From assembly GCA_963841855.1 (NCBI GenBank), contig CAWJEJ010000003.1, positions 682,001 to 746,000 of the forward strand: a DNA stretch of 64,000 bases, in the 5' to 3' direction. Origin of the DNA: CAXBBB01 sp963841855 (GTDB taxonomy: Bacteria; Bacteroidota; Rhodothermia; Rhodothermales; BA12). The notes below the pieces were generated by a model. The model was not told the DNA's origin, searched no databases, and saw nothing but the letters and a program-made list of their open reading frames with translations. This document shows positions 16,269 to 29,041 of this stretch, one piece after another; within the stretch, counting starts at the first letter, position 1; each line of letters begins with the position of its first letter. A program made the translations under genes and the position numbers.

Positions 16269-17099
16269 TCAGTAGAGAGCCTTCTGTCCTGTCCACAGAC
16301 CGAACGCGCGCGCGGCCTGCCCTCTGAGCATCGGCATTCCCCCGATCGGCGTGGCTCCGGCAGCCTCGGCGTCGCGCAGCAGGCGGGTCCGCTCGGGCGT
16401 GTATACCAAGTCGTATATCACCTGGCCAGGTCGGAATCGGGCCAGCGGCCACGGTGTCTGGTCTGCGTAGTAAGGTGACATTCCCAGTGGCGTCGTGTTT
16501 ACGCACAGGCTCACCGCTAGGACTGCCTCCTCAATCTCGTCCGCGCGGGCGACGCTCAGCACACCCTCTGCATCGTACGCCGACATCGTCTCGGCCAGCG
16601 CCTGAGCTTGCTCGGGCCGCCGCGCCACCAACGTCAGCCGCGACGGTCTGAGCGAGAGCAGCGCGTAAACGACGGCCGACGCCGCGCCGCCCGCTCCCCA
16701 GACGAGGACTTCGCTACCGGGCACGCGGCTGGTATGCTCGCCCAGTCCGTCCAAGAAGCCGCCCACGTCCGTGTTGTGACCTGTGAGCCGACCTTGTTGG
16801 TTCGTGATCGTGTTGACGGCCCCCAGCGCGCGCGCTTCGTCGGACACGTCGTCGAGCAGCCCTACGATGGCTTGCTTGTGCGGAATCGTGACGTTGGCGC
16901 CCAGCGCGTTCAGTCCGCGCAGCCCGGCGACGGCGTCGCCGAGCCGAGCCGGAGGTACGTCGCATGCCAGATAGACCAGGTCGAGGCCAGCGCGCCCAAA
17001 CACGGCATTGTGCAGGCGGGGCGACTGGCTGTGGCCGACGGGGTGCCCCAGCAGCACGACGGGCCGCGTGCTCGCCCCGATGATCGGTTGGTCCGTCAC
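16269..17099 (-). CDS. aroE: Shikimate dehydrogenase AroE
   Basis: 276 residues, GTG start at 17099. NADP-dependent reduction of 3-dehydroshikimate in the aromatic amino-acid pathway. Shikimate-binding Ser24 and Ser26 are in GHSQSPRLHN, the catalytic Lys75 is in NVTIPHKQ, Asp111 in HNTDVGGF. The Rossmann GAGGAA motif is near 136, then NTTPLGMSP and a C-terminal GMPMLRGQAARAF. It begins 1 bp after the stop of the upstream ABC ATPase gene, so the two are an operon. Confidence 0.96.
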   Translation of the reverse strand: MTDQPIIGASTRPVVLLGHPVGHSQSPRLHNAVFGRAGLDLVYLACDVPPARLGDAVAGLRGLNALGANVTIPHKQAIVGLLDDVSDEARALGAVNTITNQQGRLTGHNTDVGGFLDGLGEHTSRVPGSEVLVWGAGGAASAVVYALLSLRPSRLTLVARRPEQAQALAETMSAYDAEGVLSVARADEIEEAVLAVSLCVNTTPLGMSPYYADQTPWPLARFRPGQVIYDLVYTPERTRLLRDAEAAGATPIGGMPMLRGQAARAFGLWTGQKALY

Positions 17100-17100
17100 G

Positions 17101-17799
17101 TCAAACGAGCGTCGTTTCGAGATCGGCCAGCATTCCGTCCTGCAACCGGATCTGCTGCGTCGCGACGCTCGATATTTCGTCGAAATGGTGCGTCACGACG
17201 ACGATGGTTTTGCCCAGATCGCGGTTGAGGACGCGGAGCAGGTCGACGATTTGCTCGGCCGTCTGCGAGTCGAGGTTGCCCGTCGGTTCGTCTGCCAGCA
17301 CGACGGCTGGATCTCCTACGAGCGCCCGCGCGATGGCCACGCGCTGCTGCTCGCCACCCGACAGCTCGGCAGGCCGGTGTGTGGCGCGTTCGGACAGGCC
17401 GACCGAGTCGAGGCATTCCAATGCCCGAGCTCTCCGCACGCTCGGGCTGATGCCCGCCAGCACCAGAGGCAGCTCGACGTTTTCGAGCGCCCGCATCGAC
17501 GCGACCAGGTTGAACTGCTGAAACACCATCCCGACGCGCTCGCGCCGAAACCGCGCCTGCCCCTTGCGGCTCAGCGCTCCGACGTCCTCGCCGTCGACCA
17601 GAACAGTCCCGCTCGTTGGCCGGTCCATCGCGGCAAGCAGGTGGAGCAGCGTGCTCTTGCCGCTGCCGCTGCGCCCGACGATGCCGCAGAAAGCACCCGC
17701 TTCGACGCTTGCCGTCACGCCTCCAAGCGCGTGCACGTCGCCCGCTTCGGTGCGGTAGGTCTTGCGCACGTCGCGCAGCTGGAGGATGGGGTCGGGCAT
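17101..17799 (-). CDS. ABC transporter ATP-binding protein, LolD/MacB type
   Basis: 232 residues from ATG 17799 (MPDPILQLRDVRKTY). A longer open frame to 17916 has no family similarity. Walker A is GRSGSGKST (42-50). The Q-loop VFQQFNLVASMRALENVELP is typical of the LolD/MacB/FtsE group. Signature LSGGEQQRVAIARAL, Walker B VVLADEPTGNLDS and the H-loop VVVTHH are all intact. The partner permease is not in the window, so lipoprotein release (Lol) versus another substrate remains open. It is the first gene of the operon with aroE and is divergent from metH. Confidence 0.9.
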   Translation of the reverse strand: MPDPILQLRDVRKTYRTEAGDVHALGGVTASVEAGAFCGIVGRSGSGKSTLLHLLAAMDRPTSGTVLVDGEDVGALSRKGQARFRRERVGMVFQQFNLVASMRALENVELPLVLAGISPSVRRARALECLDSVGLSERATHRPAELSGGEQQRVAIARALVGDPAVVLADEPTGNLDSQTAEQIVDLLRVLNRDLGKTIVVVTHHFDEISSVATQQIRLQDGMLADLETTLV

Positions 17800-17840
17800 G
17801 GCAGAAGGGATAGCACGTGTCGACGCGTGGGCAGAGAGGA

Positions 17841-17871
17841 AAGTTGTCCCCTCTCCGAGAGTTGACAACTT
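17841..17871. promoter_or_regulatory. Perfect 8-bp inverted repeat in the lolD-like/metH divergent region
   Basis: Arms AAGTTGTC (17841-17848) and GACAACTT (17864-17871) are separated by 15 bp. The right arm contains a consensus TTGACA (17862-17867), but no good -10 lies 17 bp downstream. It could be an operator for either divergent gene or a hairpin in the metH leader. Confidence 0.4.
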
Positions 17872-17930
17872 CGAGTTCGGCACCGGCGCCCATCCTCCGC
17901 GTACGCACCGGCTCACTCAGACTTCGCCCG

Positions 17931-21629
<3,699 letters not shown>

Positions 21630-21644
21630 CGAGATCGCATCGCT

Positions 21645-21665
21645 GCCCGTCCGAGTTGGATGGGC
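21645..21665. terminator. Short hairpin between converging metH and acetolactate decarboxylase-like genes
   Basis: GCCCGTCC and GGATGGGC pair (8 bp with one G-T/mismatch) around a 5-nt loop, 15 bp after the metH stop. It has no T-run, so it may be a weak bidirectional terminator. Confidence 0.4.
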
Positions 21666-21676
21666 GACTGACGACT

Positions 21677-22399
21677 TCAGCGTGGCAGCAGTACCAGCGT
21701 TCCTGTCGGCAACAGCAGATCGTCGATGTGGCCTGAACCGATGCCGTCTGCGATGGCGTGGAGGTGGGTGCGCTTGCCTGGATGCGTGTAAGTACCCTCC
21801 CCGTCCGGCGTCGACCAAAAGCCGATGATGCGTGCGTCGGCGCCGTGAGCCGGAAGCGGGCGTTTGGCCTTTTTGTGCTCGGCCATGTTGTGCGGCGCGT
21901 CGTCGGCTTTGTAGATGACGTGGAGTTGGAGCGAGTCGACGCGGCCTTCGATTCGAAAGGGAAACGCGGTGTCCAGATCGCGGCTCGACTGCTCGGCTGA
22001 CGTGCGGATGTAGGCTTCGACTTGGTCCAGTCCGTCGAGCGGTCGATCCGTACGAAGCGTGTCCCAAGCCGATGCCGATCCGTAGACGAGGAAGATGGCG
22101 CGATCGGAGAAGCCGGTTCGGTTGACGAGGTCGTCATCCGCATCGTAGGTCGAGATGAACGCCTCACCGTCATAGATCGTGACCTCGCCCTGCAAGCCTT
22201 CGACCGGACCGACAGCGTATAGATTGGGTACAGCGGCGAGCGAGTCGAGGGCAATGCGTCCGCCGAGGCTGCCTTGCATCACGTCGATTCGGCTGCCGAC
22301 ATTCCGGACCCACGCGTCAGAGGAAATATGCGGCGTGTCCGACTGGGTACAGCCGACGCAGGTGGCAATCAGGAGGAGGACAGGAAACAAGCGATTCAT
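21677..22399 (-). CDS. Acetolactate decarboxylase-like lipoprotein
   Basis: 240 residues from ATG 22399. Signal MNRLFPVLLLIATCVGC has a lipobox, so the protein is exported and lipid-anchored. The fold reads like alpha-acetolactate decarboxylase (AlDC, AlsD/BudA). LDSLAAVPNLYAVGPVEGLQ and GEVTIYDGEAFIS match the 'GdfGlGTFnaLDGEli.ldG' region. The zinc ligands HxH...GH appear in THLHAIADGIGSGHIDDLLL at the C-terminus. AlDC makes acetoin from acetolactate in the cytoplasm; an exported lipoprotein version without an acetolactate synthase neighbour may act on something else. Assignment to the fold is fairly firm, the reaction is not. Confidence 0.75.
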   Translation of the reverse strand: MNRLFPVLLLIATCVGCTQSDTPHISSDAWVRNVGSRIDVMQGSLGGRIALDSLAAVPNLYAVGPVEGLQGEVTIYDGEAFISTYDADDDLVNRTGFSDRAIFLVYGSASAWDTLRTDRPLDGLDQVEAYIRTSAEQSSRDLDTAFPFRIEGRVDSLQLHVIYKADDAPHNMAEHKKAKRPLPAHGADARIIGFWSTPDGEGTYTHPGKRTHLHAIADGIGSGHIDDLLLPTGTLVLLPR

Positions 22400-22509
22400 A
22401 GCACGGATGAGTTGGCGAGTCGCAACCGGCATAGAGAGCTGATTGGCACGCAAGGCGCGATGCCACCACAACAAAGGTCGACCTTTCACGAAGAGGCCAA
22501 AATCGTCAT

Positions 22510-23082
22510 CTAGCGCAGCGGGGCCGAGCGGCGTGCGGCTTCGGGAAGAGAGCGCTCGATGCGGTCGCACAGCGCGACGCGGATCAACTCCTCGAACGGT
22601 GGGCGCAGGCGGCGCGGGACGAGCAGGTTGAGGCGCCGCCGCTGCCCGCGCGCGTCGTAGTAGAAGAAGCCATAGTGCCACGGCGTCGGACTTCCCTCGA
22701 AATAGTCCTCGACGGCCGACCAGCGGAGCAGATCGCGCGGGCGATTGATGTCGGTCAGAATGCCGTCGGGCGTGACGATGACGAGCGACGACAGGCGAAC
22801 ACCTGCCATCCAAACCAGGCCCGCGAGCCCGAATCCCGATGCGAACAGGATGGCTCGGGCTCCTCCTCCAGCGACGAGAGCTGCCGAGAGCGCCAGTACC
22901 GCGGCGAACGTGAGCAGGCCCGGAGCGAGCAGGCGACGCCACGCGCCTGCTCGGTGCCAGACCAGTAGAGCACGGCGCGTGCGTCGCATGTTGGAGAGCG
23001 TGCGGCCCAGCAAGCGCCCAGCATAGACCGCTACTCCAGAGAGTAGAAGGCTGAGGGCGATCGTGAAGAGAAGCGGCGTCAT
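22510..23082 (-). CDS. Small membrane protein of unknown function
   Basis: 190 residues from ATG 23082 (MTPLLFTIALSLLLSGVAVY). Three hydrophobic segments are visible: residues 3-22, a pair at about 52-75, and 78-100. They are followed by a soluble domain (VTPDGILTDINRPRDLLRWS, then FFYYDARGQRRRLNL). That domain resembles the PH-like domains found after two membrane helices in other small bacterial membrane proteins. I do not recognise the family. It follows the BatA-type gene by 65 bp on the same strand and is probably cotranscribed with it. Confidence 0.7.
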   Translation of the reverse strand: MTPLLFTIALSLLLSGVAVYAGRLLGRTLSNMRRTRRALLVWHRAGAWRRLLAPGLLTFAAVLALSAALVAGGGARAILFASGFGLAGLVWMAGVRLSSLVIVTPDGILTDINRPRDLLRWSAVEDYFEGSPTPWHYGFFYYDARGQRRRLNLLVPRRLRPPFEELIRVALCDRIERSLPEAARRSAPLR

Positions 23083-23147
23083 GGCAACTAGCGCAAAAAA
23101 GGGGTGCGGCGGCGAGGCGGAGTCGGCACGCGCAGCCCCGAAGCACA

Positions 23148-25241
23148 TCAGGAAGACGTTCCTTCGGGCCGCCAGCGGCGAGCGACGACGGTCTCGGCGA
23201 GCAGGAAAAACAACGAGAGCCACAGTAGCACGTTCCAGACCTCGCGCCCGCCCGAGCCCAACCCAAGCGCGGCCTGAGCCGTCTGCACAGCGCTCCGAGC
23301 GCCGATTTCGGTCTCGACGGCCAGCCCGGTTACGGCTGTAACGTTGGCGGAAGCCTCCTGCGCCGGCGCCGATTCGAGCAGACTCTCGCGCGCATCCAGC
23401 CCAACGGCGAATCGCGTCGCTACGAGGCCGTCTGCCTCGACGGTATAGACGCCTGGAAGGCTAGTGACGCCTCCAGTTTCGAGCCGCGCGCCTGCCGCTC
23501 CGACGCGCACGTCGCCAGCGCGCTCCACTCCGTCGGGTCCGATGACGGCGTACCGCTCGGCTCCCGGCACGGCCAGCGAGGCGCTCTGACCGGGTCTTAG
23601 CTGGACGCCTTGCGCGGCGTCGCCCGACGCGAGGTAGAGCAGGCTGCGGTAGACGAGCGGAAGCCATAATCCGCGCGTCGGCAGGTCGGTCCACGACGGA
23701 TCGGGAGCCGCCGCGACGAACAGAAGCGCACCCTCGCCCGCCGGTATCTCTTGCACGAGCGGATTGCCCGACGCTAGGCGGATCAGCGTCCGCTCGCCCG
23801 AACGCCCAGCCGAGTAGGGAGCGTAGCGCTGGACGGCGATCGTCTCGGCCTGCCGGTCGCCACTTCCGAATACGCGCGCAAAAACGGGATGCTCGCGCTC
23901 GACACGATCCGACTGAGTCAACGGCTCGCCTGCTGCTCCGCGCGCCGCCGCCACGCCGCCGCCGCCGACCGCGCTCACCAGGGCAGCCGTGCCGCCGGGC
24001 TGCGCGTCAGCAAACGCCAGCACGCCGCCACCCGACTGGACGTAGCGCGCCAGCCGCCCGACGATGCCGTCTGCTGACGAATGGGTACCCAGCAGGACCA
24101 GCACGTCGACGTCGTCGAGAGGTTGGGTAGCGAGCGCGTCGGCGTCGGCATAGACCACGTCGAAGAGCGATCCATCGGCTCCTTGCGCAGCGTCGAGAGC
24201 GGTGCGCAGGTACCGCGCGTCCGCTCCGAGTCCGGCAGCCACCAGCACGCGCGTCTGGCCGGGAACGTTGAGGGCAAAGGAGCGCGCGTCGTCCGCCTCA
24301 AATCCATCGGCCTCCACGGCGACGCTTCCTCCTAGCCAGCCCCTTTGGCGGGGCGTGAGCGTCATCAGAACGTCGACCGTTTCGCCCGCAGGTACGTCGA
24401 CTGTCTGCTGCGCTACCTGCACGCCTTCCAACTCGACCCGAACGCCATAGCCGACCAGATCGCGCGCTCCGGTATTAGCGACCGTCGCGCGCAGTTGGAC
24501 CGGTTGTCCCATCTGAACGATGCGGCTCTCGACGCGCACGTCCGTCACGGCGGCGCCCACGTCCGGCAGATCCGTGTCTCCGACGCCCAGCAACACGACG
24601 CGCCCCTCGAAACCGATCGGCGCGCGCGTACTGTCGGCGAGCGTGCTGCGCTGCACGTCCGACACGACGTAGATCTCGCGCAGCGGATGGGCGGCCTCTT
24701 CGAGCAGTCCAGCGGCACGCGCGATGGCCTGCGTCAGTGGCTGACCGGCGTACGACACGTCCAACTCTTCGAGCGCGTCTAGTGCGGCGCCGGGCGTCCG
24801 CAGCGCCAGCGTGTGATCGCCCGGCGACGTGGTGAGGACGAAAAACTCATCGCCCACATCCAGCTCGTTTACCAGCGACGCGCCGAGCGTTTTGGCCTGA
24901 TCCAGCAGTTCGCCTCCCGCATCGCGCCGCAGCATCGACGGCGACGTGTCGACGATAATCGCCACGCTCGACGCCGGTCTGCCCAGCGCGTTTCCTGCCC
25001 ATCCCTCGACGATCGGACGCGCGAACGCCAGCCCCAGGCACGCCAGCGCCAGAATGCGGAGCGCCAAGAGCAGCCACTGCTTGACTTTGACGCGTTGCAT
25101 CGTGCTCGCCTGCTGCTCGCGCAGAAACGCCAGCGACGAGAACGCGACACGCTTGGGACGGCGGAAGTTGAACAGGTGGACGGCAATCGGAATGGCAGCG
25201 GCGGCCAGTCCGAGCAGCAGGAGCGGGTTGAGAAACGTCAC
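23148..25241 (-). CDS. BatA/VWA-domain membrane protein
   Basis: 697 residues from GTG 25241. A longer frame to 25364 exists, but VTFLNPLLLLGLAAAAIPIA is the typical BatA N-terminus with its first membrane helix. HLFNFRRPKRVAFSSLAFLR and a second helix (LLLALRILALACLGLAFARP) follow. A von Willebrand A domain then starts with VAIIVDTSPSML, holding the DxSxS metal-adhesion site. A glutamine-amidotransferase-like region (VLVLLGTHSSADG, GGGVLAFAD) is next, with a C-terminal helix at about 670-690. In Bacteroidota such proteins sit with MoxR ATPases in the Bat aerotolerance locus; no moxR is nearby, so the role is uncertain. Confidence 0.88.
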   Translation of the reverse strand: MTFLNPLLLLGLAAAAIPIAVHLFNFRRPKRVAFSSLAFLREQQASTMQRVKVKQWLLLALRILALACLGLAFARPIVEGWAGNALGRPASSVAIIVDTSPSMLRRDAGGELLDQAKTLGASLVNELDVGDEFFVLTTSPGDHTLALRTPGAALDALEELDVSYAGQPLTQAIARAAGLLEEAAHPLREIYVVSDVQRSTLADSTRAPIGFEGRVVLLGVGDTDLPDVGAAVTDVRVESRIVQMGQPVQLRATVANTGARDLVGYGVRVELEGVQVAQQTVDVPAGETVDVLMTLTPRQRGWLGGSVAVEADGFEADDARSFALNVPGQTRVLVAAGLGADARYLRTALDAAQGADGSLFDVVYADADALATQPLDDVDVLVLLGTHSSADGIVGRLARYVQSGGGVLAFADAQPGGTAALVSAVGGGGVAAARGAAGEPLTQSDRVEREHPVFARVFGSGDRQAETIAVQRYAPYSAGRSGERTLIRLASGNPLVQEIPAGEGALLFVAAAPDPSWTDLPTRGLWLPLVYRSLLYLASGDAAQGVQLRPGQSASLAVPGAERYAVIGPDGVERAGDVRVGAAGARLETGGVTSLPGVYTVEADGLVATRFAVGLDARESLLESAPAQEASANVTAVTGLAVETEIGARSAVQTAQAALGLGSGGREVWNVLLWLSLFFLLAETVVARRWRPEGTSS

Positions 25242-25357
25242 GCGAGAGAGAAAAGCAGAGACACGCGCGGAACGCTCCGGTGTGCCGCAGACGTGCCACG
25301 CGATGCGCCGAATCTCAGCCGCCGCCTCGTAGGTGCAACGCGTAAAGCCACCGCGCC

Positions 25358-25990
25358 ATGCCACCCCTGACGACCTCGCCGTTCAACCTCCCCGTTGCCT
25401 TCCGTCCCATCACCGTCGACGAATACCACGCGATGGGACGCGCCAGCATCTTCGGCCCCGAAGAACGCGTAGAACTGCTCAGCGGACATCTCCTGGCTAT
25501 GTTTCCCGTCTGCGGCTCCCACTTCCGCATCACGAACCGTCTGACCAGCCATTTCGCGCGTCACGTCTACCGCGACGAGGGCGACTTGGCGCACGTCAGT
25601 GTTCAAGGTCCGATCCGGCTAGATGACTTGTCTGAGCCTGAGCCCAATCTGACACTCCTGCGTCCCGAATCCGACGACGAGTTGGAAGTCGCCCTCGCAC
25701 CCGAGGCGCTGCTCGTTATCGAGGTATCTGACACGACCCTCGCGTACGACCGAGGCGTCAAGCGCGACCGCTACGCGCAGGCCGGCATTCCCGAAGTCTG
25801 GATCGTGGCGCTGGACGACTGCTACGTCGAGACGGCCCACACGCCCAGCGCGTGGCGTCTATACAGAGATAAGCCGTCACGCGCTGGGCGACGAACGGCC
25901 GCTGGTACCGCAGACGCTCTCCGGCCTACCACCGCTGGATCTGACCGCGCTGTTTCGGGGATTCGACCAAACGACGGAGTAGAAACATGA
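25358..25990 (+). CDS. Uma2 family nuclease (DUF820) with frameshifted C-terminus
   Basis: 210 residues as read. The core is intact: FRPITVDEYHAMGRASIFGP, ERVELLSGHLLAMFP, HVSVQGPIRLDDLSEPEPNL, ALLVIEVSDTTLAYDRGVK, KRDRYAQAGIPEVWIVALDD. After the YRD near 25870 the natural family ending is found one base out of frame: RHALGDERPLVPQTLSGLPP and LDLTALFRGFDQ, stop at 25982. The read frame instead ends in an unrelated tail at 25990. The catalytic part should still fold, so the gene may be active with a changed tail. It is the second Uma2 gene of the window and is also frameshifted. It is divergent from the BatA-type gene. Confidence 0.75.
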   Translation: MPPLTTSPFNLPVAFRPITVDEYHAMGRASIFGPEERVELLSGHLLAMFPVCGSHFRITNRLTSHFARHVYRDEGDLAHVSVQGPIRLDDLSEPEPNLTLLRPESDDELEVALAPEALLVIEVSDTTLAYDRGVKRDRYAQAGIPEVWIVALDDCYVETAHTPSAWRLYRDKPSRAGRRTAAGTADALRPTTAGSDRAVSGIRPNDGVET

Positions 25991-26026
25991 CATGTCTTCG
26001 GAGACATGTCATGTTTGCGCCCAACG

Positions 26027-28912
26027 TCACAGCACGCCGCGCAAGAACCGTCCGGTGTGGCTGTGCTCGACCTGGGCGACTTCCTCGGGCGTTCCCGCCG
26101 CGACGATCTGTCCACCGCCGACGCCGCCTTCGGGTCCTACGTCGATCACGTAATCGGAGCAGCGGATCACGTCCAGGTTGTGCTCGATCAGGATGACGCT
26201 GTGGCCCTGGTCGACCAGGGCGTCGAATGCGCCGAGCAGTTTGCGTACGTCGTCGAAGTGGAGGCCGGTCGTGGGCTCGTCGAAGAGGTAGAGCGTGCGG
26301 TCCCTGGTACGTTTGCCCAGAATAGCGCCCAGTTTAACGCGCTGCGCCTCGCCGCCCGAAAGCGTGTTGGCGGGCTGTCCGAGCGTCAGGTAGCCCAATC
26401 CGATGGCCTGCATGGGCAGCAGTTTGTTCTGGATCGCCGTGGCGTCCTCGAAGAAAATGACGGCTTCGTCGATCGTCATCGAGAGGATGTCGTGGACGTT
26501 TTTGCCGTTCCACTTGACCTCGAGCACTTCCTGCTTGAACCGCTTGCCCCGGCACGCCTCACATTCCAGGTAGAGATCGGCGAGAAACTGCATCTCGACC
26601 TTGACGACGCCCTCGCCCTCGCACGTCTCGCACCGCCCGCCCGGCACGTTGAACGAGAAGGTCCCGGCCCTATAACCGCGCAGACCAGCGGCGTGGGTGT
26701 CGGCCATCATCGCGCGGACGGCGTCCCACGCCTTTACGTAGGTGACGGGGTTCGAGCGGCTCGTCTTCCCGATCGGCGTCTGATCGACCATCTCGACCTG
26801 ATCGACTAGTTCGGCTCCGATCAGCGCGTCGTGACTGCCGACGCGCGTGCCCTCTTCGTACTGCCCCTTGACGCGCCGCAGCGCCTCGAACAGCGTACCG
26901 TGAACCAGCGTGCTCTTACCCGACCCGCTGACGCCGGTCACGCACGTCACCATGCCCAGCGGAAACGCCACGTCGACGTTCTGCAGGTTGTGTTCGCGCG
27001 CGCCTTCGATCAGAATCGCATGCTCCTCATCGTAGTGACGCCTGCCTTCGGGCGTCGGGATCTGAATGCGCCCGCTCAGATAATTGCCCGTCAGCGTGTC
27101 TGCCTGGAGCAGGTCGGCGTAAGGGCCTTCGAAGACGACGTGTCCGCCCAGCCGTCCGCTGCCCGGCCCGATGTCGACGACGTGATCGGCTCTACGCATC
27201 ATGTCGGGTTCGTGCTCGACGACCAAGACCGTGTTTCCGAGATCGCGCAGGCCTTCCAAAATGGCGATGAGGCGGTGCGTGTCGCGCGGGTGCAGGCCGA
27301 TGCTGGGCTCGTCGAGCACGTAGAGGCTGCCAACCAGGCTCGATCCCAGACTCGTGGCGAGGTTGATGCGCTGGCCCTCGCCGCCACTCAGCGTCTGGCT
27401 CAGGCGGTCGAGCGTCAGGTAATCGAGCCCGACTTCGACGAGGTAACCCAGTCTGCGCCGCACCTCGTCCAGAATGCTCCCGGCGATGGCGATCTGGTGC
27501 GCTGTCGTGGGTAGACTGTCGAAGAATGCGCGCGCGTCAGCCGTCGTGAGTTCGCAAATCTCGCCGATCGTCTTGCCGCCGACCTGGACGTAGCGCGCCT
27601 GATCGCGCACGCGGTGGCCGTCGCAGTCCGGGCAGGTCGTGTAACCCCGGAAGCGCGCCGCGTAGATGCGATAGTGCATCTTGTAGTTCTTCTTGGCGAG
27701 GAAGGCGAAGAAGCCGTCCAGCCCGTCGTACGTGCCGCTGCCTTTCCACAGAAAGTCGCGCTGCTCTTGCGTCAGTTTGGCGTAGGGCGTATCGATCGGA
27801 AAGTTGCGCTTGGCCGACTCGCGGATCAAATCGCGAAAGTGCGTGCTCCACTTCTCCGTCCGAAACGGCGCCAGCGCCCCCTGCCGGATGGTCAGCTGGG
27901 CATTGGGAATCACGAGTTCGGGATCGACGCCGGGCACCTTGCCGAACCCCTGGCACGTCGGGCACGCGCCGACTGGGCTGTTGAACGAGAACAGCAGCGG
28001 CGTCGGCTCCTCGAACGTCATTCCGTCTCGCTCGAAGTGCTCGCTGAACGACAGCGGATCGGGCGTCTCCTCGCCATCGCGCGCGACCGGAAACACCTCG
28101 CACCGCCCCTCGCCCTCGCGAAATGCCTGCTCGACGCTGTCGGCGATGCGGTTCTGCCCGGCTTCGTCGTCCGGCCGAACCACCAGACGGTCGACGAGCA
28201 CGCGCAGTCTGGTTCGAGGCGTCTTGACGGCCGACGGCTCGACCTCATTCAGGTCGATAATCTCGGGCCCCATCCCCTTCTTCTCTTGCGCCTTGGTCGG
28301 CAGCGCGACGACGCGGAAGAAGCCGCGCTGCCGCATGATGTCGAGTTCGTCGGCCACCTTGGCGCCTTTGTGCTTGGGCAGGTCGAACGTCAGGTAGGCG
28401 CGCTGGCCGTCCGGTAGCTGCTCGGCCATCTCGACGGCCGAACTGCGCGGACTGTCCTTGGTCACCACCTCGCCGCTGACTGGGGAGATCGTCGTGCCGA
28501 TGCGCGCGTAGAGCAGGCGCAGATAGTCGTATACCTCAGTCTGCGTCGCGACGGTCGAGCGCGGGTTCTTGCTGGTCGTCGTCTGCTGAATTGCCATTGC
28601 GGGAGCCAATCCTGCGATGTAGTCGACATCCGGCTTGTCCATCCGGGCCAGAAACTGCCGCGCGTAACTGCTCAGGCTCTCGACGTAGCGCCGCTGCCCT
28701 TCGGCATAGATCGTGTCGAAGGCGAGGCTCGATTTTCCGCTTCCGCTCGGTCCTGTCACGACGATCAACCGGCCGTGTGGCAAGTCCAGATCGAAGCCCT
28801 TGAGATTGTGCTGACTTACACCGCGCAGCACGAGCGTTCGGTCACGCAGACGCTTGGCAGTCGGCGTGGATGCGGAGGCGGGAAGAGGTTGGGGGACAGG
28901 CTGATTGGGCAT
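26027..28912 (-). CDS. uvrA: Excinuclease ABC subunit UvrA
   Basis: 961 residues from ATG 28912; a GTG at 28918 is an alternative. Damage-recognition ATPase of nucleotide excision repair. There are two ABC-type ATPase halves: first Walker A VTGPSGSGKSSL, second VTGVSGSGKSTLVHG. Signatures are QTLSGGEGQRINLATS and NTLSGGEAQRVKLG. The zinc motifs CPTCQGFG with CPDCDGHR, and CETCEGEGVV with CEACRGKRF, are intact. The upstream region carries the 18-mer also found before ruvB, consistent with shared DNA-damage control. Confidence 0.98.
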   Translation of the reverse strand: MPNQPVPQPLPASASTPTAKRLRDRTLVLRGVSQHNLKGFDLDLPHGRLIVVTGPSGSGKSSLAFDTIYAEGQRRYVESLSSYARQFLARMDKPDVDYIAGLAPAMAIQQTTTSKNPRSTVATQTEVYDYLRLLYARIGTTISPVSGEVVTKDSPRSSAVEMAEQLPDGQRAYLTFDLPKHKGAKVADELDIMRQRGFFRVVALPTKAQEKKGMGPEIIDLNEVEPSAVKTPRTRLRVLVDRLVVRPDDEAGQNRIADSVEQAFREGEGRCEVFPVARDGEETPDPLSFSEHFERDGMTFEEPTPLLFSFNSPVGACPTCQGFGKVPGVDPELVIPNAQLTIRQGALAPFRTEKWSTHFRDLIRESAKRNFPIDTPYAKLTQEQRDFLWKGSGTYDGLDGFFAFLAKKNYKMHYRIYAARFRGYTTCPDCDGHRVRDQARYVQVGGKTIGEICELTTADARAFFDSLPTTAHQIAIAGSILDEVRRRLGYLVEVGLDYLTLDRLSQTLSGGEGQRINLATSLGSSLVGSLYVLDEPSIGLHPRDTHRLIAILEGLRDLGNTVLVVEHEPDMMRRADHVVDIGPGSGRLGGHVVFEGPYADLLQADTLTGNYLSGRIQIPTPEGRRHYDEEHAILIEGAREHNLQNVDVAFPLGMVTCVTGVSGSGKSTLVHGTLFEALRRVKGQYEEGTRVGSHDALIGAELVDQVEMVDQTPIGKTSRSNPVTYVKAWDAVRAMMADTHAAGLRGYRAGTFSFNVPGGRCETCEGEGVVKVEMQFLADLYLECEACRGKRFKQEVLEVKWNGKNVHDILSMTIDEAVIFFEDATAIQNKLLPMQAIGLGYLTLGQPANTLSGGEAQRVKLGAILGKRTRDRTLYLFDEPTTGLHFDDVRKLLGAFDALVDQGHSVILIEHNLDVIRCSDYVIDVGPEGGVGGGQIVAAGTPEEVAQVEHSHTGRFLRGVL

Positions 28913-28921
28913 CGACACGGT

Positions 28922-28939
28922 TCGGTGGGCAGACGCTCA
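28922..28939 (-). promoter_or_regulatory. Motif shared by uvrA and ruvB upstream regions (candidate SOS box)
   Basis: Minus-strand TGAGCGTCTGCCCACCGA ends 10 nt before the uvrA ATG. It matches 17 of 18 positions of the copy before ruvB (3138-3155). Its location at the start codon would suit a repressor or a leaderless transcript. Confidence 0.4.
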
Positions 28940-29041
28940 TGCCAACGCACACGTACGGATGTAGATGCAGCCCTGTCGGATGCCAGCGCCGATCTGATCC
29001 ACTCACGTATCTGCCTCTTTCCAGAGAGCGGGCAGCCCGCC

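Noticed and set aside
17800..17930. A SAM, SAH or cobalamin riboswitch before metH
   Set aside because: None of the conserved cores I know could be found; only a simple inverted repeat is present.
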